A DNA stretch of 64,000 nt from Sordaria brevicollis (taxonomy: Eukaryota; Ascomycota; Sordariomycetes; Sordariales; Sordariaceae), in NCBI GenBank assembly GCA_033439795.1, contig JAUTDP010000004.1:124001-188000 (forward strand). Reading direction: 5' to 3'. The notes under the pieces were generated by a model, which ran no database searches, had not been told where the DNA came from, and saw nothing but the letters and a program-made list of their open reading frames with translations. The translations under genes were made by a program, and so were the position numbers. How positions within the stretch are numbered: the stretch's first letter is position 1; each line of letters opens with the position of its first letter. Shown here piece by piece: positions 43,761-58,499 of the stretch.

Positions 43761-44070
43761 GGTGACTAGGGGCTTTTGATGGGTTAGAAGGGCTCAAGGG
43801 TCTGGCTTTTTCTCGTTTCGTTTAGGTAGCGGTATTGTATTAGGGTGGTCGATGATGATTGAAGGGGGCCATCATCCAGACTGTTATAACTTCTCTCTCA
43901 TTCTCATTATCAACGGCGCGACTGTCTATTTTGGGTATTTTAGGTAGGTAGAGCAGCCATTTCATTCCAACCTTGCTCGTCTTGCTTCTTCTATGGTATT
44001 ACCATCTCCATCTGCCTCTTCCTCGTCCCCCCCATCCCCATCCCCATCCCCATCTTCGCCCCCATCTTCG
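43761..44070. other. Convergent intergenic region
   Basis: 310 bp between the small secreted protein gene (plus) and the second DUF7580 gene (minus). Contains CCCCATC repeats at its right end that continue into the DUF7580 coding tail. No gene. Confidence 0.4.
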
Positions 44071-46222
44071 TCATCCAACCACCACCCTCACTACTCCCCA
44101 TCCCCATCCCCATCCCCATCCCCCCTCCACATCTCCCTCCCAACCCCGCGGCACCCCGGCCCCCACCTCCTCCAAACTCCCCGTGCTCATATAACTAATA
44201 CACCTCCTCAACGGCTCCACCACATTAACCCACATCTCCCTCCTCCAGCCCCCATTCCGCCACATATCCTGCGACAGCCTCTTCTTCCCCCAGAGACACC
44301 ACCGTACGGCATTCGCCTCTTCAACGCCCGTGTTCTTCTCAAACTCGCCTTTATCTTCTGATAACTCGTCCAGGGCCGCGGTGTCGTACATTTGCCTGTG
44401 CATCTCGTGCGAGGCGGGCGCGTAGAGGTCGTAGTTGCGCCAGACGGGGTGGTCGCGCAGGGAGGAGCCGTAGGTTAGTTCGAAGAGGATGATGGCGAGG
44501 AGGGTGAGTGGGTCGGAGGGGTGGTGGAAGATGGGTGGGGAGGTGCGGCCTCCGTGACCCTGGGGATGGGAAGAGGTGGTGGTGGTGGGGGGTGAGGGGC
44601 CTGGGAGGTGGAGGTAGGGGCGGTTGACGGGTGGTTTTTTTCGGTAAAGGTCGGTGTCGGGGGTTTCGTCGACGAAGACGATGTCGGATTTGGTTAGTGC
44701 CGTGGAAGTTAGCCAGGGGGTGTCGAGTAGTTGGAGGAAGGAGGAGGCGACGGTTAGGGCGAGGGCGTAGCGCGAGGATCGCTCGATGCGGCGCAGGACG
44801 TCGCTGTCGATGAGCCATTGGAGGGTCAGGGTTGGTAGCTCGTCGGCGTCGGATAGGGTGATGGGTCGTTGGATGGTGTTGTAGACGTGGTAGAAGGTTT
44901 TGTTGTGGAGGAAGAATCCGTAGCTGGACTCGCCTTGGCCGGAGGATGGGCTTGATACTGGCATGTCGAGGACGGTGCATAGAGAACGGATGACTTGACT
45001 TCCTGGCGGTGTTGTGATGCTGTTTACGGTGATTGTCGATTTGTTGTCTTGTTTGACTTGGAGGAGGGTGACGGTTTGTGTGGAGGAAGTTCTGGAGATG
45101 TGTTAATGGGGCAATTTGAGTTGGATGTGGTGTTGAGACCAGTGGCACTCACTCGACTCCTACAAACATTGTCGTCTTCCCTTTTGATCCTCCTGCCTTA
45201 CCACCCATTGCGGACTTCACAGGACGGCTGTCTCGATGTGACGGTGCATGTATTGGAGCACTTCCCGATATGGCAGAGTCCTGCTCGTCAGCCACGATCT
45301 TTGCGCTCCGGACTTTCCACGCATTTGATGGATGCAATTCCAGCTGTCTTGTTAGTAGCACTTCAAACTCAGGATGGCCACTCGTACGGTGCCGCAGAAG
45401 AAGATTTGTCGTATGGGCTTTACATCGGCAGTTCCAGGTCGATGCGAGGGCGCGATAGAACTTGTCGGCGTGCTTCCAGAAGCTACAGAGTGCTTGCTCG
45501 GCAGCGGTCCCCAGTGAGGAAGAGCTTCTTTGCTTGGACAGTTGAGTTAGTTGTCTGTTCCTGTCACTGACCGCCAACAACTTTTCCAGCTTGTTGGTGC
45601 AGTCCTCCAGGTCACGGAAGAGACTCTTTCGGGAGCCTGTGCCTTTCATTGAGAACTTGATCCTGTACCATTGGAACGACCGGTTTTCGCTGCTAAAGGC
45701 CGTCTTCAACCGCGTCATGGAAAAGAGAGAGGACTTGGTGGAACTCTGAGAGGTGTTAGCAAATACTGATCGACACTACGAGCTGATACGCCCACTTACT
45801 TGTTGTTTCATCTTGCTCTGGACCGATGGAGACTCCAAAGCAAGCACTTGTGTGATTTGTTCCACGACACTTTTCGTTTCTTCTAGCTTCCTCACATACA
45901 TATCGTAAGAATCCTGCAAGCGGTCCTTCAGCGCCGCTACTATCTCGGGGTTATTCCTCCATGGTTGCTGTCGTTGAAGTTGTCCATTTTCAACTTGAAG
46001 AAGCTCGCGAATCTGATCCTGTTCGAGGTTGAGAACCGGGACAAGAAGCTCGGCCAAGTGACTTCGTAGTATCAGCTGACTGTAGGAAAGGGCGTCCTTC
46101 CATTTCTTGTGCTCGACTCTTATCCGGTAGTAGTGGCCAAATCGGTCGGCGGCTTCACCATACTTGTCAAGAGCAGTGATGGCGAGTGGAATAACGCCAA
46201 ATACCAGACCGGCAACCTCCAT
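44071..46222 (-). CDS. DUF7580-type protein, copy 2 (HeLo-like N-terminus, kinase-like C-terminus)
   Basis: Exons 46222-45800, 45745-45153 and 45091-44071, 678 aa; intron positions and phases (0 and 2) equal those of the 2635-4842 gene. It starts MEVAGLVFGVIPLAITALDK, with a hydrophobic N-terminal helix followed by a helical region. The conserved middle reads WNCRCKAHTTNLLLRHRT, then PSHRDSRPVKSA and TTMFVG, paired block for block with copy 1. The C-terminal part has RYALALTVASSFLQLLDTPW, then TKSDIVFVDE, LLAIILFELTYG, AVRWCL and WVNVVEPLRRCI, again like a degenerate kinase C-lobe. The tail ends in a Gly-Trp repeat (GWGWGWG) instead of the acidic tail of copy 1. The start is fixed by homology; an upstream in-frame extension lacks an ATG. 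Divergent from the AcuF-like gene at 58689, with the RIP island between. Confidence 0.85.
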
Positions 46223-46917
46223 CGGTGAGGTGGGAAGTGGAAGGGTTAGTGACGAGAAACGCTCCTGATGTTGGATAGTTAAAGAGGTGCGGTCGTGACT
46301 TCCACTTCCCTTCGTGCGGCCCAATGTTGAACAAGAAGGGCAAAGAAGGCACGAGGGGGAAAAGGGTCAAGAAACTGAAGGCGTCAATGCACTCGTGGAG
46401 GCCTGCGACAGACTCGTGCGGGGAATGGGCAATGTCGACGCAACGCCCCTGCGGAACTCTGCATACACTTCACAGCCACGACATGACCCAGACTGCATTT
46501 TGATGCTGGACTCGGGACCTCTATCGAATCAAACCCGTCAATTTCATCTTCAACGATACAACCCGATGCTGCCTTGTTTGCTAGCACGGTTCTTTTGGCC
46601 GGACATTCACCAGGTCCCCTTATCACCACCAGAGTCTTCCTTTTCCCAACCCTATCTCAATAACCTATCCTCCGACATATACGGATAAAAGAAGACGAAT
46701 TACTTAAGACTCAGTAAGACCTATTGACCTCAATATCAAGCAGTTCAAGGTGGCCAAGATGTCTCTTACTAACAAGTCGTCCAGGGGTACATTGTAGTCA
46801 CGGGAGGGTTAGACGCTCGATGCGACTCTACCAGCAGATGGCCCAGTGCCAGTGACCGTGTTGGAAACTGTCACGAACTTGAGATAAACAAGACTGGACC
46901 ACGCGGGGTATTTTATA
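46223..46917. promoter_or_regulatory. Left half of the split bidirectional promoter of pair 2
   Basis: About 0.7 kb of normal-composition DNA upstream of the DUF7580 copy 2 start, ending at the TA that borders the island. With the right half (58531-58688) it would make an ~850 bp intergenic region, comparable to the 457 bp of pair 1. No ORF with support. Confidence 0.5.
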
Positions 46918-46948
46918 CGGTGGCCCAGGGCGTTCTTCGTAATACATC
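46918..46948 (+). repeat. Left 31 bp terminal inverted repeat
   Basis: Identical to the reverse complement of 58500-58530; preceded by TA (46916-46917). Not touched by RIP although the interior is. Confidence 0.9.
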
Positions 46949-49900
46949 TACAAAAGTGAAATTCTGCCACCTGTAGGTCATAGCCCCGTACCTATATGGG
47001 TCTAGCAAAATTCAATTCCGCGTATATCCTTTTCGTATATTGCATCTTACCCCGCACTTTTCTTTCTCGAATAATTATCTATTATTACTATTATATCGCG
47101 CTAATTCCTTTATAAGTATATTAACTAATATAGAATAACGTTAATTAATATTTATCGTAGTTTAACGAATTTATTGCAATTAGAATTATATTTACATTGA
47201 ATAAATTTACCCCGTTTAAATCCCCCCTACCGGCGCCAAACCCTTTTATTCCGTAGAATTATAAAGGTAAGAATTTAGGTAATAAAAGTACCGCCCTAAA
47301 TGAAATTTAGGAATAAGAAATTTTTTAAAAGGATATTTTGCGCTTTATATTTAAGAAATTAAAGTAAAGTAAAATTTAAAACGTTAAAAATTTACTAATT
47401 AAATATAAAGTAAGGAAATATTAATTAAATATTATAATTAATAATTAAAGGGGATTAGATTTAATTAATATCGATAAATTATTATTAGGCTTATTACGTT
47501 TAAAATTTATTCGAATGGTAATAAAAATTATATTACGAATTTAAAATAGATTTATATAGAATATTATACGGCCGTAGCTTTATACCTATTTATAAAGTAG
47601 GTTAATATTTCTAATTATAAAAAGTATAAAATAATTAATATTCCCGGGCTTTTTAGTAAATACGTTACTAGAAGCTTTACTATTTATAAAAATATTTATA
47701 TTTATTGCCTATAGAAGGACGTTAGTAAAAATTATTCTTTACGTACTAATAAGGTTATATTTTAATCGTTTTTAATTATTATTTACTAATTATATTTATA
47801 GAATAGGAGGAGAAGAATACGGCGCTTACGAAAGTTTATTTCTCGGAGGAGAATATCGTCGGTATTCTAATTAGAATCTTGGAAAAAGTTCTTTATTAAA
47901 TTAAGGCGTATAAGAAGGAGATTAAGAATAATTTTTAAGTATAATTTAATAATAAATAATATAATACTTTTAAAGGTATTTTTCTAATTTTTAATTTATT
48001 TTTATCTTTTATCTTTTATTTTTTATTGAAATAATAATTTTTATTCTATTATTATTTTATTTTATTTATTTTTTATCCATCGTAAATATAATAATTTTCT
48101 AATTTATTTTTATTATTTATCTTTTTATAGTTCTTTAAAATATTAATTTTTATTTTATTTTTAATTATTATTTTTTATTCTTATTTAAAGTAATAATCCT
48201 ACATTTATTTTTTTCCCTTTTCTTTTATTATTCCTTAAAATATTAATTCTTATACTATTTTCAATCATTGTTTTTATTCTTTATTAAAACAATAATTATT
48301 GTAATGTTTTTAACCTTTTTATTAATTTATTTATAAAGAATAAAAGTATATATTATAAAAGTATAGAAATAAATCTTATTGTATTTAAAATATTATTATT
48401 ATTATTATTATTTTATTTTTATATAAAAATATTAATATTAATAAAAATAATAATATTATTAATTTTTATTATTTTAATTTAGGAAATAAAAATATATAAA
48501 ACGATAAATATATTATATAAAGAATAAGAATAATAATAAAAAGGAAAAGAAATAGTAAAAAGGTTATAAATATAAAATTTATTTATATATATTATTTTTA
48601 TTTCGAATAAAATTCTTATTATATTTATTATTTTTTATAATTCCCAAAAGAATTACAAATTTGTAATTCTGTTTAAAAATATATAAATTATTATAATATT
48701 AATAATATTATTTAAATTTAATATCGAATTTGAATTTATTATTTTAATATTATTATATTTATTATTAATATTATTATTAATATATAATATAATAATATAT
48801 AAATTAATATATAAATTTGAGAAATTAAGATTTTAATATATTATATATATATATAAAGAGACGCGCTATTTATATAATTATTAAATTTTATTTATATAAT
48901 ACCCTACTTTAAGTTTTTTTTGGATAAAACTTTAAGAAAAGGGTATTTAAATATAAAATCTATATTATTAAGACCGTTAATTTTTTTTATATGTTTTAGG
49001 GTTTTTACTAAAATATTTAAAAATAAGAAAATAAATAATTATATAACTATTAAATAAATATTCTATAATAATAATAAAAAAATTAAAATAGAAATGATAG
49101 TAATAATAATAATAATGATACTATAGGGTATATAAGTAAAGAAATATATATTAAAGGATTAAAAGAAAAATAAAGAAGGTATAAAATTAAAAGTAAGAAT
49201 AAAAGAATAAAAAAAAGGAAAAATTAGGGGGGGAAATAGAAAGAAAAAAATAAAGAGAAGAAGAAATAAGAAGATATAAAAGATGAAATATATAATAAAA
49301 ATTAAAATAAGGAAGAAAAAGGGATTTATAAAAAGAATAAAATATATTTTAAGAAATTTATATTTAAAAATATTTAAAATATGAATTATATAAATAAATT
49401 TAATGAATAATTATAAATCTATAAAAATAATTCTTAATTAAATAGGTATAAAGAAATAAATAAATATTAGGGTAAATATGTAAGTGAATTAATAAAAAAG
49501 GAAATTAAATAAAAAATAAATATAAAATAAATTAAATAAAGAATTAAATTAATTTTAAATAAGGAATTAAATAAGAAATTAAAGAAATAAATAAAAAAAA
49601 ACCTAATAGAAATATAATAGGGTAAGGAATAAATAAAAAATATAAATAAAATAAGGTTAGAAAAGAATAATAGAAATAAAGTGGGTAATATTAAAAAGGT
49701 TATAAAGACTTAAAATAAATATTTTAATATAAAAGGGAAAAAAAAAAAAGAAAAAAATTAAATATAAATATATAATAGAAGAGGTTTTTTATAAAGAAAA
49801 TATATTATATTAGGTAGGGAAATTAATTAACATTTTAAAATATAATGGAGTAAGAAAGTAAAGAACGTTATAGAATAATAAATATTAAAAGAATTAAAGC

Positions 49901-50299
49901 ATTTAAAAAATAAAGGGGAATTATATAAAAAAGATTAGTAAAGGTAAAGAAAATTAAATTTATAATTAATAAAATACAAAAGGCGATTTACTATCTTCCC
50001 GGGTTTAATAAATTCCGCCCGGGGAAGAATTATTTTAATATATATTTATACATTTATTATCTTTTAATTTATAAATAATTTATTATAAGTATTAAATTAT
50101 ATTAAAGTAAATAATAAATTTACTTTTATATATATTTTAAATAATTATTAAATATTAAATTTAAGATAATAATTATTATAAATTATAAATTATATATAAA
50201 AGTATAAAATAATATATAAATCTTTAAAATATAATAATATTTACTATTTAAAAATATTTATATTATAAAAAAAAAAAAAATTATATTATTTTATTTTTT

Positions 50300-53200
50300 A
50301 ACGTTTATATACTACCTTTATAATAAAGACCATTTAATGCCCGTTATTAATATTAGTCGTATTGATTCATACCCTTTATATTCTTCTATAAATCCGGGTT
50401 AATCTCATCCTAATCTTATTAATCAACTTTAATCAACTTTAATCACCTTTAATTACTCAATTTCCCCTTATCGATAGTTTTATTATATAATATTTATATT
50501 ATACCTTTATAATTTTTATTATTAATATATCTTTCTTTTTAGCCTCTATTATTTACCCTATTTCGAATATGCTTTACGTAATTTATATTTAGGAGTACCT
50601 TTCCTAGGAAGTATATAAGCGATATAGTTAGAGATTTCTTTTCGTCGTTAAATTTAATAGGAATTCTATTTCTCTTTCGTTATTTTAAAATATTGAAGAA
50701 GAATCTTTTTAACCCGCTTTTCTATTTCTTTAATTTATTCGGTTTACCCGTTAATTTCTTTAGCCTATTCGACCCGCCCTTATATTTATTCTTTATATTT
50801 AATTATTATTTTTTAATACTTTTATTATTTATAGGACTTTAAATACTTCGTTATCCGACTTTATAACGTTAGGTAACGCTTATTTTAAATAAAGGAAGGA
50901 CGAAATTAATTGGAATAAATTTAGTAAAATAGATTCTCTAATTATATTTTTATAATACGAAAGAAAGTTTATTTAAGTGAAGGGTAGTAATAATTAGTAT
51001 ATTTTAAGGATATTTTTTTATTATACTTTATTTATAATATACCCCCATTTTTATTTAATATTTATTATTTTCGAAAATTATTAAATTTTTATTAATTAAG
51101 TAATTGAATAATTAAATAAAGAGGTTAAATTGGGGATTAAAAATATAAATATTACAAAATTGGAATTCATTGGTATTAATTTATATATTATTAGCGGTAA
51201 ATATTAATTTATTAATTTCGGATTTAATAAGAGGCAATTTATAAATTTTAACGATATTAAAAACCGATAGTTAAACGATAGTAAAATTAAGGAGGGGATT
51301 ATCTTTAATATTATATTAATAATAATATTTAACGAAGAGGATATTAAAAACGAAATCGAAATTTCTTCGAAGAAAAATTGGAAGCGTATTACTAATTTAA
51401 TTATTACTATTTCTACGCTTACCTTTATTTATAAACGAGTAACTTCGTTAAAAAAGGGTAAATTTATTATTATTATTAAATAAGAGTTAAGTATTAAAAA
51501 GGAGGACGATATTATAATATAAAAGTTAACTATTAAATAAAAGCCGGGTATTAATAAAGTAGGATCGAATAAAAAAAGTAAGCGTACTAAAAAAGTATTA
51601 AATATTAAAAAAAAATAAGTAATAAATAAGGAATTAATAATAAAATAGGAATTAATCGAAGATTTTAGCTACGGTAATTCGCTATTGCCCTCTTTATAGT
51701 AACCCTTTATAATTAAGGAGGAAAAGAATAATAGTAAAGGCGAAAAGGAATAGTAAAAGGGAAGGGGGGATAATAGTATTAGCTTTTTTAATTTATTAAT
51801 TAATAATATTATTATACCCGAAAATTTAAAACGTAAATCGGTTTTACGTATTTTAAAGTATACGTTAATTATTTTTAGGCGGTTAAATTCGATTAATATT
51901 AATTTACTTTAATTAGCGTTAAGTAATTTAAATACGCTTTTTATTTATTCGACGTATAGTTATTAGCGATAAATATAAGGGATTATAAGGCGGTATACGG
52001 TATTGGTTGTAATTTCTACGTATTTTTGAATTTAATTTAATATATTCGAATTTTTTAGTTAAAATTATTCGTATAATAATTTTCTTATATAAATAATTAT
52101 ATTCGCTTTATACTTTATATTATTTATTTATAATATAAATAGGAAATAATATAGGGTTTCGGAAAGTAATTTTAAAATATATTTAGAATTAATTAGTCGT
52201 AATTCGTATATAGCGCGCCCTTCGATAATAATCGTTACTTACGGATATTCCTTTATATTTGCTATTATTAAATGTTAATTATTATTAATTTAAGAAAATT
52301 ATTATTATTCTATATTAATAATTATTTTATCGTTAATATTATAACTTTTAATTATACTTCGTTTATTTTTAATATTATTATTCTTTTCCGAATATTAAAC
52401 TATTTCGTTATTATACTTCTTTTATATATTAACCTTTATACTTATTATAGCTTTATTATTAATATATATTCGGCTAGCCGACGTTATAATAATATTATCC
52501 TTAATTTAAAGCGTTTATTTAATTTTAAAACGTTTAAATAAATATTATAGCGCTTTACGAAAGAAATAAGGATTTCTTCGAATTACGAATTATATAATTA
52601 AATTATTAACGATTTTATTTTAAAAATTAAGGAATTTTTTTATAAATATTCGCTAAATAATAGGGAGTTTTACGAATTCCTTTTTAAAAAAAGCTTTATA
52701 GATATTTCGATTATTAATATAAAAATATTACAGCGTAATTTAGGTTTATATTATTTTAATATTTATAAACGTTTTTACGAAAAATTCGTCCAAATTCGTA
52801 TTATTTTAAACGAAGGGAAGAATAAGGACGAATTTTACTATATATAAAAATTTAATAAACGTTAATTCTAATATTATTTTAAAATTAAATATAATTTATT
52901 TATTCTTCGCGAATTATTCTTTATTATATTTAAAAACGTTTTTTTCGAAGCGATAAAAAAACGAATTACCCTTTTATAATAATAAAAAGGAAGTTAAATA
53001 ATATTAAATTTTAATTATTAGTAGTATATTAATAAATATTATAAGTTTAAGCCCTTTAGGATTGAAATTTACGCTAATATTAATATATATTTCTATTATA
53101 TACCGTGGTTTTATATTAGCGTTTCCGCAACTACGTAGCGGTCGATTTTTAATTAAATAGTAGAGGTAGTTAATAAGCGCGGGTTTTTACCTATATAAAT

Positions 53201-54300
53201 ACGGTTTAATTATAGCGGAGAAATTAATATAGGAGCGATATTAATTTATTATATAATTTTAGGCTCTTTAATATAACGACGATTAAAATTAAAATAAATT
53301 ATATAAAATAAAATAATAATTTTTAAACGCGGATTAGTAAATAAAGATTTTATAATTAAATATAATATTATATCGAAGGATTAATAATTTTTAATATATT
53401 AAGAAAGCGATATCTTAATTTTATATAACGTTTTAGTCCGGGGAATAAATATTATTAATTAGAGGATTAAAAATTAGTAGAAATATTTATATAACGGTAA
53501 AGTATATTTTTAGAGGGTAAATCGTTTTTCGTTAATTTTAATTACCGTTAATTTATACTAATTAATAATAATTTAACGTTATTAGGATTATTTTTAACGT
53601 TTAGAAATAGTTAATTATTAATCGAAAGCGAGGATTAAGGATTATATTACTTTATTATATACTTTTATACTATTTATTCGAAAAGAGTTCGCCGATTTTA
53701 TTAAGTAGTAGAATTTTTATTTAATTCGTTAATAATATTACCATTACTATATAATATTAGGACGATTATACAATTTATATTATAAATATAATAAGATTAA
53801 AATTATAAATTATTAGGTAGAGGTAGATTAGAATTAATAGCGTTATTTAAAGAGTTTTACCGATTAAAATAATTTCGAACGGGATAGGTATTTATTTGAA
53901 GATATAATATAATTATATAAAAAAATTATAGATATTTTTATACTTTATATATAAAATAACGTTAATTCCCTATTATATATATAATATAATTATTTTCGTA
54001 AGGAGTTTAAAAAGTATTATATTATTGGTATTGTACCGGCGTTATCGCTTCTTAAATTATTAAAGGGCGTTTGGGAGGAGTTGAAAAAAAAATTAAGTAA
54101 TATAGGTATTAATATTAATATATAGGAAAATGAAGAAGGAAAGGAGGATAGTTCGATGGAAGATAATATAGATAATTAGGAAGTGTAAATAGATAATTAG
54201 AGATATTCGAGGGTAATTAATATTGATTGAAGATAATAATTGAGATTTTTATTAGAATTTTGGTATTATAATTTATGAGGATATTTAATTATACGGTTAA
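50300..54300. other. Less AT-extreme block within the island, relic of coding DNA
   Basis: This block keeps more C and G (mostly as CpG and in CCC/GGG words) than its surroundings and has stretches that would read as protein if RIP changes were ignored, with many stops (TAA/TAG). It is probably the decayed body of one autonomous element. I could not assign a transposase, reverse transcriptase or recombinase family. Confidence 0.5.
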
Positions 54301-54990
54301 AGAATCTTTTCTTTTTTACTTTTTAAATAATATTAAATTTAAGAAAAAAACCTAAAGTAGTAAAAAGTATATTATTAGAATTCTTGAATTTTATTTTATT
54401 AATTATTCTAAATTTCGTTATAATAATTTTCAGTTTGAATTAAGAAAGCTTTAAAATTTATAATATAAAATTAAATATTTTATTTCGAAAAGATATTTAA
54501 AGAAAAGTTAATAAAAATAAAATAATTAATTAATAAAATTATATTATTTTAAAGAATAAAAAATTAGAAAAAGTATAATATTTTATTTATTTTAAGAGTA
54601 TTTTTCTTTATTTTATAAACGTAGAAAGTTTTAAAATATAATTTTTTATTTAATTATACGAAATGAGGTTTAAAGCCGTACAATTAATCGCCCTCTAATT
54701 TATATATCTTTAATATTAAAAATAATTATAATTCTTAAAAGTTAGAATATTCTATAAAAAATATATATAATTATAATATATTTAAAGGAATATTATTAAT
54801 TTTATAAATATTTAAAAATTATTTTTATATTTTTGTACTTTTATAAATAATAATAATATAAATACGGTATTTTTAAAGAATAAAAAAATACTAAAAAATT
54901 AGTTGAATATTTAATTTAAATAAAAAGAATTTATAAAAATTTAATATAAAATAAAGTAAAATATAAATATAAAAAAGTAAAAATAATAAA

Positions 54991-55380
54991 AACGTTATTT
55001 ATACGGATTTAAAACGCTATTTATACGGATGTGAAATTTCTAATACTTTTACTATTTAAATAAAAAAAATCGCGAAATATTAAAAATAAATCCGTTTTAA
55101 TCGTTAATTTTATTAATATTTTTATATTACGTACTTGCATTTTACAAACCTTATTCGTTAAAATATAATATATTTTAAACTTTTTTCTAAATTTTTTTAA
55201 ATTATTTTAAAGAATAAGGAATTTAAATTTTTTTCTACGTAGGATAAAGCTTATAGAACTATTTAAAATATTAAAATATAGAGAAATAAATAATAAAAAT
55301 TTTAAAAAATATATTTTTCCTACGTAAATTAATTAAATTATTTAAATAATTATAATTTTCGTATCCGTATAAATAACGTT
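54991..55380. mobile_element. MITE-like element 1, RIP-mutated
   Basis: About 390 bp with terminal inverted repeats: AACGTTATTTATACGGAT at the left edge and its reverse complement ending at 55380. The left end contains a second tandem copy (AACGCTATTTATACGGAT) 22 bp further in. It is related to the element at 56721-57141. No coding capacity. Confidence 0.75.
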
Positions 55381-56720
55381 CTTTAAAAATAAAATTAAAT
55401 TTAATATATATTAATAACTTTAAAGTAAATTTAAAAAACTATTAAAGTTATTTATTTTAATTTAACTAATTTAATATTATTTATTATAATAAATATTAAA
55501 AATAATTTAAATTGAATTTTATTAAAGAATTTATAAACGTTTAATTTATTATATTAAAAAAGGTTTATTTATAAAAAGTATAAAAAATTTAATAATAAAC
55601 AACTTTTTACCTTTATAAATTTCAATTAATAAATAAATCGAAGTATATATAAATTTATAATACTTTTATTACGTTATTAATTTTATATTTTATTTAATTA
55701 ATTTACCTTTAAATTACTTTTTTTAAAATAATATATTAATACGTATAAATCATATAAATAATAATATTCTTTATAAATGTTATTGAAATAAATAATGATT
55801 TGTTCTTGAAAATTATATTATATAATAAATTTACATTTACTTTTTAATATTAAAATATAACTTAATACAAAAAATTAAATAAGAAATAAGAAAATATTTT
55901 TAATTCCATTCATTATATATATATTATTATTTTAAAAGGGTTATTAAATTTATTAATTTAATTGTAATAAAATTGAAAAATATTATTTAAAGAAACCTTT
56001 TAGAATTTTTATTTTATTTAGAATTAATATAATAAATATTATAAATAAATAAAAAACGTGAAATTTAATAAATTAAGGATTTAGGTATTTATAAACCTTA
56101 TTTAAATTATTAAATTTTTTAATATAATTTTAATAGTTTTGAAATATTGAATTATAAAATATAGTATTTTTTTAAAAGGCTATATAAATATAATTTTCTT
56201 CCTTCATTTTAAATAATTATAAAATATTTTAAAAATTTCAAAATCTTTTTCTTCTTTTTTTTTGAATAATTACCAAAATTATTCTTAATTAAAATATTTT
56301 TATTATATTATTATATATTTTAAATTTAATAGAGGTTTCAATTTATATTATTAATTATATGTTTTTATAATTTAAAAAAAACTTTTTATTTTAACTTTTA
56401 AATATAATCAATTTTTAAAATAAATTAAAAACATATTAAAATATATAATACAAATTCCCACCTTTTAATTTATAAACTAATTAAATTAATGTTAAAAAAA
56501 TTGAATCTAATTAAGAATTATTTTATAATTTTATATATAAAATAATTATTTATATATGAATAAGTATATTAATTTAAAGAAGAATAATTTATTAAATTTT
56601 AATTAAAATCCTATTTTTATAATATTTCCCTTAATTTTAAATACGTAAAAGTTTTTTATTATATTTTTTTAATTTACGAATAAATATTTAAAATTATAAA
56701 TAAATAATTTTTATATAGAA

Positions 56721-57141
56721 AAACGCTATTTATACGGATTTAAAACGCTATTTGTACGGACGTAAAATTTCTTTAATTAAGGATATTTAAATAAGGAAAA
56801 ATAATAAAAAATCGAATATAACTTTATTTAGACCTTTAATTTTTATTAAATTTTTCAAACTACTTATTATTTTTCTCCGCTTTCTATCAGCCAAAATATT
56901 TACTTCCTTAAAATTATTTATTAATTATTTATAAATAATTATTAAATATATAAAATATAGGTTTTCTAAACTTTAAATAAGGGTCTTTATAATTATTTAA
57001 GGGTTAGAATATAAAGAAAAAAATAATAAAAATTCTAAACCAATTAGCGTTTTTTTCTACGTTAAATTTAAAAAGTTATAAGGGAAAATATAAAATTTAG
57101 GTCCGTATAAATAGCATTTTGGGTCCGTATAAATAGCATTT
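56721..57141. mobile_element. MITE-like element 2, RIP-mutated
   Basis: About 420 bp. Both ends carry two tandem copies of a ~22 bp motif built on GCTATTTATACGGA, in inverted orientation (left copies from 56722, right copies at 57101-57141). The interior is AT-rich and similar in layout to element 1. No coding capacity; likely a non-autonomous family that spread inside the island. Confidence 0.75.
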
Positions 57142-58499
57142 CTCTTTATATATTAAAATTTATTTATTATTAATAATATTATATTTATACGGTTAAACGT
57201 TCTTATATATTTAATTAATATATATTAAAAATATTAAAATCTATATTTTAAAAAATAATTTTTTCCTTATTTTTTTAATTGTAAAATATTGATAATAATT
57301 AATACTTATTAAAGTAAATTAACGATTATTAACGTTAATTAAAGATGGATAATATATAATAAAGTTAATTAAAAATGTATATAAATAAGGGAATTAGAGA
57401 AAGAAAGAATAAAATAATTCTAAAAAAAGAAAAGGAAAATAGAAGGAAATATTTAATAAGGGTATAGATATATAGAAATATATAAGAATAATTTAATATA
57501 CGGGAAAAAAAATTAATAAACGAGAAGAACGAATTAAATTAAATAATAATAAATATAAAATAATTAATAATTATTTTCTACCCTTAGGGGTAGTATTACC
57601 CTTTTAAAGGGTTACCTTACCCTAGCGCTCATTTTTGCGAATTTTGAATTTAATTTATATAACTATAATAATTTTATTAATTTCTTTTATCGTTATTTCT
57701 TCCAATTCTCCTTCTTCCCAACTTTACTATTATAGCGAATTATCTTTTAATTTTACTTATTCCCTTTTCTCTTTTAATTTTATATAGAAAGAATATTTAA
57801 TAAATTACCCGGTATAATAATAATAGGTATATATACCCTAAAAAATATTTTCGTCGAGGATAATATATTTATTAGTAAAGTAATAGCAAATTATATCGTT
57901 AGAATAACGATTATATTTACCTACGATAATATCTTTTTTAAATAAGTAAATAGCGACGGTATAGGTTTAATAGGGGAATTCGAATTTGGGTTATATAATT
58001 TCGAGAACGCCATCGATACGGCGGACGCAAGGGTCCTAAAAACGGATAAATTTCTATTAATATTAATTAAATTAAATAACTTTTAATTAAAATGGATTTA
58101 ATATTATAATAATATATTATATTATTAGAAAGTAAATACTTCGCCGATTTAGAATTAGATTTTTCAATCTCCGCTAGGATTTAAGTAGTATATAAAAGAT
58201 TTGAATTAGCGGTAGCTTAAAATTTGGGGGTAGGGGGAAAGGGTTCGCCGTTATATTTAAAAAATATTTTGGTAATAAGGTTAATCGTCGTTGGTTGGCG
58301 TGGATTTTAGTTAGTAATAATAAGCGAGAAGCTTAGTAATATATAGGTATAGGGTTAAATTATATTAAAGATATAATTTAGGAATAAAAACGAATTATAG
58401 TATTATATATTTAATGAAGTAGAGTGCGTTTAAATTTTAGGTGGGGTACGGTTTTTCTATGCGCTACTTGCCCTGTAGCTGTAATCAGGGCTCAACCCT

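Noticed and set aside
52272..52541. 89-codon open frame in the AT island
   Set aside because: Composition is Ile/Leu/Phe/Asn-dominated as expected from RIP; it is flanked by stops in the same relic and does not match a family I recognise.
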